Assembly: GCA_003643975.1 (NCBI GenBank)
Contig: QNAR01000021.1
Coordinates: forward strand, 1-12,965
DNA length: 12,965 bases
Reading direction: 5' to 3'
From: Thermotogae bacterium
Lineage (GTDB): Bacteria > Thermotogota > Thermotogae > Petrotogales > Kosmotogaceae
Shown: positions 7,488 through 12,965 of the stretch, in pieces
Position numbering within the stretch: the stretch's first letter is position 1
Layout of the letters: each line of letters starts with the position of its first letter
Translations under genes and position numbers: made by a program
Notes under the pieces: model-generated
Database searches by the model: none
What the model saw: only the letters and a program-made list of their open reading frames with translations
What the model was told of the DNA's origin: nothing

Positions 7488-7820
7488 ATGCTCCTGAGTG
7501 AGCTAATCAACAAGTGTGGATTTGACGTCGTTACGGCAAATGACCTTAACAAAGAAATCAAAGATGGTTATGTAGGAGATTTGTTATCAGATGTAATGGG
7601 AAATGCACCTGCTGAATCCATCTGGTTGACTGTTCAATCTCACGTTAACATCCTGGCCGTTGCAACCATAACCGGCGTAAAGGCTATACTTCTTTGCAAT
7701 GGTCTGAGTTATGAAGAGGAAACGATTGAAAAAGCTAAGGAAAATGGCATTACACTTCTCGCAACCGAAAAGAGCTCTTTTAAGGCCTGCATGTCCTTGT
7801 TTGAAGCTGGTTTAAGGTAG
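7488..7820 (+). CDS. DRTGG-domain protein 2
   Basis: This 110-residue protein is a second stand-alone DRTGG-type domain and a diverged paralog of the one at 6166-6528. Shared landmarks are the N-terminal helix (SELINKCGFDVV), the segment GYVGDLLSDVMG at 28-38, the hydrophobic strands around IWLTV and KAILLC, and the close ending GITLLATEKSSFKACMSLFEAGL. Overall identity is low, so duplication is old. As in its sister, the literal DRTGG letters are missing. The two copies flank the CBS/ATPase gene, which suggests the three products work together, for example as ligand-binding subunits or substrates of the ATPase; this is inference. It starts 4 bases after that gene, and the PHP gene follows after 14 bases. 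Confidence 0.8.
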   Translation: MLLSELINKCGFDVVTANDLNKEIKDGYVGDLLSDVMGNAPAESIWLTVQSHVNILAVATITGVKAILLCNGLSYEEETIEKAKENGITLLATEKSSFKACMSLFEAGLR

Positions 7821-7834
7821 GTTGAGGTGGTTCA

Positions 7835-8566
7835 GTGCTAAAAAACTTTTACGCGGATTTTCACATACACAGTTGCCTTTCACCCTGTGCAGAAATTACC
7901 ATGACCCCGGCTGTTGTCGGGAAGCGTCTTCAAGAATTGGGCATTGACTGGATAGCTATCACCGATCACAACTCTGCGGGTAACGTCAGGGTATTCTCAA
8001 AGGTCCTCAAAGATTTTGGCATAATTGTTGTTCCTGGTATTGAAATTCATACTGTTGAAGATGTTCATTTGCTTGGGCTTTTTGAAAATGTTGAGATTGC
8101 AGAAGCTTATTCGAATTGGTTATACGCGTCTATTCCGGAAACGAGAGTTGACCCGGAGAGATTCGGTTATCAGTTGTACGTAAACGAAGATGATGAATTC
8201 ACAACCATGGAAGAGAAATGGCTCGGGCAACCCACCAGTTTGAAACTTGATGCGGCAATCAGCTCTATCCAAGGATTTGGTGGCATTCATGTCTATTCGC
8301 ATGTTGAAAGAAAGATGGGGGTAATTTATCAGTTGGGGTTTGTTCCCCTTTCAAGAAATACCGATAGGGTTTTTGTGGAGATATCGCAAAAAGAAACCCT
8401 TGAAAAAATTCAGAGAGATCCGCATCTGAGCATCATTCACTCATCAGATGCCCATTCTCCCCAGCAATTGAAGAAGGTAATGCGAATTAAAGCAGAGAAG
8501 CGGGAATTTGGAGAACTTAAAAAATGCCTGCTGGATCAAAAGAGGGTGGAACTTTTATGGGACTGA
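7835..8566 (+). CDS. PHP-domain metal-dependent phosphoesterase
   Basis: The product is a 243-residue single-domain PHP (polymerase and histidinol phosphatase) protein. The metal-binding residues appear in family order: DFHIHS at 8-13 (Asp8, His10, His12), TDHNS at 43-47 (Asp44, His45), GIEIHT at 68-73 (Glu70, His72), His156 (VYSHVE), His202 (IIHSSDAHS) and Asp205/His207. All metal ligands seem intact, so it should be an active phosphoesterase; known relatives hydrolyse histidinol phosphate, 3',5'-nucleotide bisphosphates or other phosphate esters, and the substrate here cannot be read. The start is GTG at 7835, with GAGGTGG at 7824-7830; the motif begins seven residues later, so no downstream ATG works. 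The gene overlaps the next by 10 bases. In the cassette it may act on a small phosphorylated signal or on a phosphoprotein; that is inference. Confidence 0.87.
   Translation: MLKNFYADFHIHSCLSPCAEITMTPAVVGKRLQELGIDWIAITDHNSAGNVRVFSKVLKDFGIIVVPGIEIHTVEDVHLLGLFENVEIAEAYSNWLYASIPETRVDPERFGYQLYVNEDDEFTTMEEKWLGQPTSLKLDAAISSIQGFGGIHVYSHVERKMGVIYQLGFVPLSRNTDRVFVEISQKETLEKIQRDPHLSIIHSSDAHSPQQLKKVMRIKAEKREFGELKKCLLDQKRVELLWD
8542..8549 (+). promoter_or_regulatory. Ribosome binding site that sets the start of the stand-alone HATPase
   Basis: GAGGGTGG lies 7 bases before the ATG at 8557, inside the 3' end of the PHP gene. The alternative in-frame ATG at 8524 has no such site and would add eleven residues unlike the family. 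Confidence 0.65.
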
Positions 8567-9102
8567 GAACCATTGCTGATCATGTTCTGGATATCTACCA
8601 GAATGCCGTTGATGCAGGGGCAAGCAGGATAGAACTTTCGATCTTTGAAGAAAGTGGAAAGCTCTTCTCTTTCAAAGTGGTTGATAATGGGAAAGGAATC
8701 AACGCTGAAAGGCTCTCTGAAGTTTTGGATCCTTTTTATACAGAGAAAAAGAAAGCAAAGAAATTCGGGCTGGGATTACCCCTTTTAAAACAAGCTGCCG
8801 AGGCCACCGGTGGAAGTTTCGAGCTTTCATCAAAGCCAGGACTGGGGACGGAAGTTTCAGCGTCATTTGTTCTTTCTCATATTGACTGTCAACCCATAGG
8901 TGATCTTGCTCAAACACTGGTTTCAGCCATACAGATGAGCGATGGCATTGAATGGGTCATACATAGAGAGAAAGATAAGTCTGGCTATGAACTCACCAGA
9001 TCGGATTTTGCCAAAACTCTCGGGAACGATTTCGCCATTAATGCAGTCAAAATAAAGTTGGTGGAAGAAGTGATCATAGGAGCGGAAGATGCTCTTAGGT
9101 GA
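8557..9102 (+). CDS. Stand-alone GHKL (histidine-kinase-type) ATPase domain protein
   Basis: The 181-residue protein is a GHKL ATP-binding domain with no sensor or phosphoacceptor part. The N box is at the very beginning (DIYQNAVDAGAS at 12-23, Asn16), the G1 box is VVDNGKGI at 41-48 (Asp43), the lid loop includes KKFGLGLPLL at 69-78, and the G3-like segment is GLGTEVSASF at 95-104. The closing part, about 110-181, has no ATPase motif and includes a predicted helix-strand stretch (QPIGDLAQTLVSAIQMSDGIEW) that may bind a partner. The N box starting within 12 residues means that nothing N-terminal is missing. It lacks the conserved His of a two-component kinase, so it is better read as an ATP-dependent switch or protein kinase. 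It overlaps the PHP gene by 10 bases and closes the five-gene cassette; 53 bases separate it from the outer-membrane gene. Confidence 0.85.
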   Translation: MGLRTIADHVLDIYQNAVDAGASRIELSIFEESGKLFSFKVVDNGKGINAERLSEVLDPFYTEKKKAKKFGLGLPLLKQAAEATGGSFELSSKPGLGTEVSASFVLSHIDCQPIGDLAQTLVSAIQMSDGIEWVIHREKDKSGYELTRSDFAKTLGNDFAINAVKIKLVEEVIIGAEDALR

Positions 9103-9141
9103 AAATTCAATATTATGTAATAAACTTACGGGAATTTAATT

Positions 9142-9147
9142 GGGAGG
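9142..9147 (+). promoter_or_regulatory. Ribosome binding site that sets the bamA-like start
   Basis: GGGAGG lies 8 bases before the ATG at 9156, immediately upstream of a good signal peptide. An in-frame GTG at 9099 would put 19 mostly polar residues ahead of the signal peptide and is unlikely. Confidence 0.75.
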
Positions 9148-9155
9148 TACGCTCA

Positions 9156-11663
9156 ATGAAAATGACTATGAAAAGGCCTTTATTAGTGTTACTGGTTATT
9201 CTTTTTTTGGCAACTGTTTTTGGTGAATCAGTTACGATTGGGAAAATATCCATCACTGGAAACAAAGAGCTTTCCAGAGGGGAAATCCTTGACATGCTTT
9301 CCATCCCCTTGAAAACACCTGTAGAACGCGAAACTTTAGATGCTTCCATTTCCAGTCTGCTTGAGAGTGGTTATTTCGAAGACGTCAATTACAGTTTTGA
9401 CGAGGTCAAAGGGATTTTGAACATCGTTTTGAAAGAATACCCTGCGGTTACGGCTAAATTCACCTATGTCGGCCCTAAGCTTCTTGATGTCGATACTCTT
9501 GAAGCTTCTGGTCTGAGCTTTAAAAACGGTTATCCAATGAAACCTTACAACTTAATCTATGAAATCCCCCGAACCAAGGAAAAGCTCGCAGCACTGTTTC
9601 AGAACGAGGGATATTTTGAGCCCTTTTATGAAATCGAATGGGAAACCGTTCCAGACAAAAGCAAGATTATGAACGAAGAAGTAAACGAGCCGATTGAGGT
9701 GCATTTCATCATAAAAACCTATTACCTCTGGGACGTAGAATTGCAAGGCGACTTTTCCGAAGAATTTGGTATGGTATTAAAAGACAAACTAGAGCTAAAA
9801 ACCTTCAAATCTCTCTATGACAAGCCATCTTTAATGAGGCTTTTTATCAAAAAGAAAGATTATGTGCCAAAGCAAGAGGATATCGTAGAAGCTGTCAAGA
9901 CTCTTTATAGCTCCTATCTCCTGAATAAAGAAGGGCCCTGGGATCAGAAGGCAGTTTATCAACTTATGTTGCTTACTTTGAACAACGCTTTTCAAAGTGT
10001 GAAAACTGCTGATGTACCTGAAGGTGTGGAACCTTCTAAAATAATAAGTTTTTATTTAAGACCAGCAGATTACATAAAAGAACCCTTCGAAGTCAACGGT
10101 ATTTTTGTCAAAGGAAATGAAAATCTTCCGGAGCTGAGCATCTTAATGGCCTCTAATTTGAAAGAAGGCGAGGAAATAACCAATGAAAAACTCGCTCTTG
10201 CAATAGACTCTGTTTATAAACTCTTCCAGGACAATGGCTATCCTTTCTCATCCATTTCCGCTTTTGTGGATACAGAACGGGGCTTTTTGACCTTTGAGAT
10301 TCACGAACCAAAAGTGAGAGAAATTAACGTGAATTTCGATGGTGAGCAAAAAACTCGGGACTACCTGATTCAGGACAGGATAGTTATTGAAAAAGGAAAG
10401 ACTTTGAAGCTCGATGATTACAGAAACACCTATGCCCTTTTAAAAGGCACCAATTATTTTGAATCTGTTACCATAAACCCAGTGCCTGTGAATAAGGATG
10501 CTCTCGATGTGACTATAACGCTTAAAGAAAAGGACAGAAACGGCAAGTTCATGGGTGGAGGTGGCTGGCAAAATGGCATCAACCTCAATCTCGATGTTGG
10601 TATATTAAATCCCTTTGGTTATGGGCAGGATATTGCAACAAAACTCACAATAAATGTACCTATCAAAGGTAACAAGCAAGAAGAATATGATGCATCACTT
10701 GGGGCAACGACTACCACAACCAGCTCTCCTACTTATAACATAACTCTCAATTACTCCCTTCCAAAGGCCGGTGGATCAAACTGGGATTTATCGACTTCGG
10801 CGGCTTTTAATTATTACGGTAAGGCAGAAGTTACTGAAGAAGCGACAGCCAGCGACGCTACTACAACTACTATCACTTCCAAATACACAGAAATTAGTTT
10901 TGCCTTTTCACCGAAATATCGGATTTCTCCTACTTCCAGAGTGGGATTTTCCACTGGTTTTGAATCCATCTCAAAGGAATCGACTATTGCAACAGAGACA
11001 TCTTTGGATTCTACATACTCAGATGTGCAAACGGGCTTTGATGGCCTTTATCTCTCTGCAAATTACAATTTCAGCACCAGAGATGATTTATTGCGACCTA
11101 ATCTTGGTTCCGAGCTTTCAGCAAATGCTTATGTTCGAGGTTTGCTCGGGGACTACGGGCAAGGGTTCTTTGGACTTAAAACCGAATACAAAAAGTTCAT
11201 AAAACTTGGAAATAAAGACCAATTTACCCAGCCAACAACAGGTCCTGTTATCGGGATACGTTTGGGTACAGAACAACTCTTCCCCTTTAACAATACCGAG
11301 GGTGTCTATGAAAAGTATCTGCTCTCACCTGATTATTACATAAGGGTGAAAACTTCATCGATTTTCGATCAGGAATATTATGGCGTAACTGCCGGGTCCC
11401 TTCAAATAAGGTTCCCAGTTAGCAATGGGTCTATCCCCATTGATATCACAGCTTTTGCTGATGCCGTATTTTATCGTAGCAGCCCAACCCTTGTAGATTT
11501 TATAGGTAAAGACAATGTAATCGATCTAGGTTTAAGCCTGGATATATCCATTCCCATGATAGGGGTAATAAGATTGGGGTATGGATACAATTCATATCTA
11601 TACGCAAATGCTGTTGAGCCTTACTGGGGGACATTCTTCTTCGGTTTCGGTCCTGCATTCTAA
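9156..11663 (+). CDS. bamA: BamA/Omp85-family outer-membrane protein
   Basis: Omp85 proteins insert beta-barrel proteins into the outer membrane. The 835-residue product starts with a signal peptide (1-23: MKMTMKRPLLVLLVILFLATVFG, broken after the hydrophobic core). POTRA modules follow: one is clear at about 26-94 (VTIGKISITGNKELSRGEIL ... GYFEDVNYSFDE), another at about 97-187, and two more at about 311-385 (FEVNGIFVKGNENLPE) and 388-458. Residues 188-306 do not show the POTRA pattern. The barrel runs from about 465 (FMGGGGWQNGINLNLD) to the end, closing in alternating aromatic strands and a terminal phenylalanine (WGTFFFGFGPAF), the usual outer-membrane recognition signal. Two threonine-rich stretches (518-523 and 569-573) lie in likely surface loops. 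The usual lid-loop motif VRGF/Y is not evident; LQIRFPVS at 749-756 matches the strand after it. An autotransporter-type TamA paralog is an alternative to true BamA. Confidence 0.85.
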   Translation: MKMTMKRPLLVLLVILFLATVFGESVTIGKISITGNKELSRGEILDMLSIPLKTPVERETLDASISSLLESGYFEDVNYSFDEVKGILNIVLKEYPAVTAKFTYVGPKLLDVDTLEASGLSFKNGYPMKPYNLIYEIPRTKEKLAALFQNEGYFEPFYEIEWETVPDKSKIMNEEVNEPIEVHFIIKTYYLWDVELQGDFSEEFGMVLKDKLELKTFKSLYDKPSLMRLFIKKKDYVPKQEDIVEAVKTLYSSYLLNKEGPWDQKAVYQLMLLTLNNAFQSVKTADVPEGVEPSKIISFYLRPADYIKEPFEVNGIFVKGNENLPELSILMASNLKEGEEITNEKLALAIDSVYKLFQDNGYPFSSISAFVDTERGFLTFEIHEPKVREINVNFDGEQKTRDYLIQDRIVIEKGKTLKLDDYRNTYALLKGTNYFESVTINPVPVNKDALDVTITLKEKDRNGKFMGGGGWQNGINLNLDVGILNPFGYGQDIATKLTINVPIKGNKQEEYDASLGATTTTTSSPTYNITLNYSLPKAGGSNWDLSTSAAFNYYGKAEVTEEATASDATTTTITSKYTEISFAFSPKYRISPTSRVGFSTGFESISKESTIATETSLDSTYSDVQTGFDGLYLSANYNFSTRDDLLRPNLGSELSANAYVRGLLGDYGQGFFGLKTEYKKFIKLGNKDQFTQPTTGPVIGIRLGTEQLFPFNNTEGVYEKYLLSPDYYIRVKTSSIFDQEYYGVTAGSLQIRFPVSNGSIPIDITAFADAVFYRSSPTLVDFIGKDNVIDLGLSLDISIPMIGVIRLGYGYNSYLYANAVEPYWGTFFFGFGPAF

Positions 11664-11691
11664 AAAAACGGGGCGTTAGCCCCGTTTTTTT
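11662..11691. terminator. Bidirectional intrinsic terminator
   Basis: A perfect six-pair stem, CGGGGC (11669-11674) with GCCCCG (11679-11684), closes a GTTA loop and is flanked by A7 on the left and T7 on the right. Because the flanks mirror each other it reads as a stem followed by a T tract on both strands, so it can end the long rightward series just after the bamA-like stop and the leftward rpiB/deacetylase transcript arriving from the right. Confidence 0.93.
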
Positions 11692-11709
11692 GTTCGATTA
11701 TCTACCTGA

Positions 11710-12678
11710 TCATTTCAGCATGCCACTGAAAAAATTCATAGCCGCTCTTGCATTCGCTTCGGCATTGTAGCCACCTTCTTGAACAATCAGCAAAGGCATA
11801 TCTAATTCACCCAGTTGCTTACCTATCATAAAGAAATCGCTATCAACAAGGGAAAAATAACCTATAGGATCCTCAGTATGGGTATCAAAGCCCAGGGAGA
11901 CAATTAGAAGATCGGGATCGAAAGTCTCCACTTCAACAAGGGCTTTTTCGAGCGTCCTAAGGTAATCGGAGCCGGTAATGTCACCTTCAAGGGGAAAATT
12001 GAAATTGTATCCCAACCCTTCATCCTCACCTATTTCCCAACTGTGACCGCTGATCCAGGGATAATATTTTTCAGGCGAACCGTGTAAAGATACATAAAGC
12101 ACGGTTGAATCGTCATAGAAAATCTCTTGAGTACCGTTCCCGTGATGGAAATCCAGGTCGAGAATTGCAACATATCCCTGCGTATACTTTTGATAATAAC
12201 GGGCAGCTATGGCGGCGTTGTTGAAGTAACAATAGCCACCAGCCAGAGATCGTGTGGCATGATGGCCGGGAGGTCTGCAAAGAGCGTAAACTATATTTTC
12301 ACCATCCAGGACAGAATCGGCTGCTGAAAGGGTGGTAGCCACTGCGGTTAGTGAAATACTATAACTTGTTCTAGTAATGGGAGTTCCTGTATCAAAAACC
12401 CTGTCATGCCCAAAGACTTCCGGGAAATACTCTTTTCCAGTTTCGAGTTCATTCGACTTTCTCCTTAGCCCGTCGACATATTCGGGTTCCTGAACAAGAT
12501 ATACATATGAGTCAAAATGATATTTGCTTTCTTGCATGGCGTAGCCAAAAAAATGTTCCATCCGTTCACGGATAGCTTCTATTCTCAAGGGCTTTTCAGG
12601 ATTTTCAATCCATTCACCGTTGTCTATCTCTTTTTGTGGAGAATGTAAGAGGTGCCGTCTGTCATAAAAAATTTTCAT
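11710..12678 (-). CDS. Histone-deacetylase-fold hydrolase, acetylpolyamine amidohydrolase-like
   Basis: The 322-residue protein belongs to the zinc-dependent arginase/deacetylase superfamily. The active-site elements are all present: paired histidines in RPPGHHA (His139, His140), DLDFHHGNGTQ at 174-184 (zinc ligands Asp176 and His178), GFDTHTEDP at 263-271 (Asp265) and EGGYN at 301-305 (Tyr304). The beginning (KIFYDRRHLLHSPQKEIDNG, then EWIENPEKPLRIEAI) with its early polar segment resembles bacterial acetylpolyamine amidohydrolases more than AcuC or eukaryotic enzymes. Members remove acetyl groups from acetylated polyamines or lysines; thermophiles such as Thermotogota rely on unusual polyamines, so this substrate is plausible but not shown. 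The start ATG at 12678 overlaps the rpiB stop as ATGA, with AAGGTG about 9 bases upstream, and the gene ends 18 bases before the shared terminator. Confidence 0.85.
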   Translation of the reverse strand: MKIFYDRRHLLHSPQKEIDNGEWIENPEKPLRIEAIRERMEHFFGYAMQESKYHFDSYVYLVQEPEYVDGLRRKSNELETGKEYFPEVFGHDRVFDTGTPITRTSYSISLTAVATTLSAADSVLDGENIVYALCRPPGHHATRSLAGGYCYFNNAAIAARYYQKYTQGYVAILDLDFHHGNGTQEIFYDDSTVLYVSLHGSPEKYYPWISGHSWEIGEDEGLGYNFNFPLEGDITGSDYLRTLEKALVEVETFDPDLLIVSLGFDTHTEDPIGYFSLVDSDFFMIGKQLGELDMPLLIVQEGGYNAEANARAAMNFFSGMLK

Positions 12679-12965
12679 TTATGGCTTTCACCTTGTTCCA
12701 GTGGATTTTCCTCGATCTTTTTCACTCTCCGGGCATGCCGCCCGCCTTCAAAATCCGTTTCGAGAAATTTTTTTACTACCCATCGAGCCAGTTCTGTTCC
12801 CATTAATCTACCTGCAAGCACAAGTACATTAGCATTATTGTGTTTTCTTGACAGTTCAGCCATCTCCGGGAACAAACACAAAGCTGCCCTTACACCATTG
12901 TATTTATTGGCCGCAATTGACATCCCAATACCAGTACCGCAGATCAGTATCCCGCGCTCCCCGGA
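12675..12965 (-). CDS. rpiB: Ribose-5-phosphate isomerase B, C-terminal part (5' end beyond window)
   Basis: RpiB interconverts ribose 5-phosphate and ribulose 5-phosphate in the pentose phosphate pathway. The frame is open to the right edge of the window, giving 96 visible residues of a family about 145-150 long. The visible part begins just before the catalytic loop ILICGTGIGMSIAANK, whose cysteine (residue 9 of the fragment) is the active-site base, and contains VRAALC, the NNANVLVLAGR segment and the closing FEGGRHARRVKKIE, where the His-Arg residues contact the phosphate. An ATG at 12923 (the Met of GIGMS) is internal and not the start. The gene overlaps the deacetylase gene by 4 bases, so the two are probably co-translated. 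Confidence 0.95.
   Translation of the reverse strand, partial: SGERGILICGTGIGMSIAANKYNGVRAALCLFPEMAELSRKHNNANVLVLAGRLMGTELARWVVKKFLETDFEGGRHARRVKKIEENPLEQGESHK

Noticed and set aside
9099..9155. GTG start for the BamA-like protein
   Set aside because: It would place polar residues before a clear signal peptide; GGGAGG at 9142-9147 supports the ATG at 9156.
9103..9155. Promoter in the 53-base gap before the BamA-like gene
   Set aside because: AT-rich hexamers such as TATTAT are present, but I find no well-spaced -35 partner, so a promoter cannot be supported from sequence alone.
10707..10886. Tandem nucleotide repeat at the threonine-rich stretches
   Set aside because: The codons differ from one threonine to the next, so there is no regular DNA repeat unit.
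10771..11202. 143-codon frame on the + strand inside the BamA-like gene
   Set aside because: It lies wholly within a barrel-coding region in another frame, has low-complexity composition and no ribosome binding site.
12675..12923. A small complete gene starting at the ATG at 12923
   Set aside because: The frame continues to the window edge and encodes the RpiB catalytic loop upstream of that Met, so it is a partial rpiB.
1..12965. Mobile elements, tRNAs, CRISPR arrays or defence systems
   Set aside because: No transposase, integrase, tRNA-like cloverleaf, direct repeat array or nuclease/toxin gene was seen; the window is gene-dense and even in composition.

Overview
The window looks like a chromosomal segment of an anaerobic, probably thermophilic bacterium of the Thermotogota, most likely near Kosmotoga/Mesotoga. 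This placement is inferred from gene content and my recollection of family members, not from a search. The clues are a ThyX whose key residues fall at the numbering I recall for the Thermotoga maritima enzyme, a QueH-type epoxyqueuosine reductase, folate-dependent TrmFO, an outer-membrane BamA-like protein, and a DRTGG/HATPase/PHP signalling cassette of the kind seen in hydrogen-producing anaerobes. Composition is moderately AT-rich and even throughout. I see no IS element, integrase, tRNA, rRNA or CRISPR array.

Positions 1-11663 hold one unbroken rightward series of twelve genes. They overlap by a few bases or are separated by 1-14 bases, except for a 53-base gap before the last one. The order is: end of a ComEA-like helix-hairpin-helix protein; queH; a small unknown protein; an OGG1-type 8-oxoguanine glycosylase; trmFO; a short class I mannose-6-phosphate isomerase; a secreted, tail-anchored TPR protein; thyX; then five signalling genes (DRTGG protein, CBS-pair/anti-sigma-type ATPase fusion, second DRTGG protein, PHP phosphoesterase, stand-alone HATPase); and finally a BamA/Omp85-like outer-membrane protein. 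No convincing promoter is visible inside, so much of this may be co-transcribed. A symmetric hairpin flanked by A7 and T7 (11662-11691) ends it and can also serve the converging transcripts.

Positions 11710-12965 are leftward. rpiB runs off the right edge and overlaps by 4 bases a histone-deacetylase-fold hydrolase that resembles acetylpolyamine amidohydrolases.

Functionally, the first half is nucleic-acid and nucleotide upkeep: queuosine in tRNA, m5U54 in tRNA, 8-oxoguanine repair and dTMP synthesis. TrmFO and ThyX share the cofactor pair methylenetetrahydrofolate plus reduced flavin. The five-gene signalling cassette is the most intriguing part. It combines ligand-binding modules (CBS, DRTGG), two GHKL ATPases with no histidine-kinase phosphoacceptor, and a metal phosphoesterase. 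I recall similar sets next to the trimeric [FeFe]-hydrogenase genes of clostridia and Thermotogota, but no hydrogenase gene lies in this window. What the cassette senses and controls is unknown to me.
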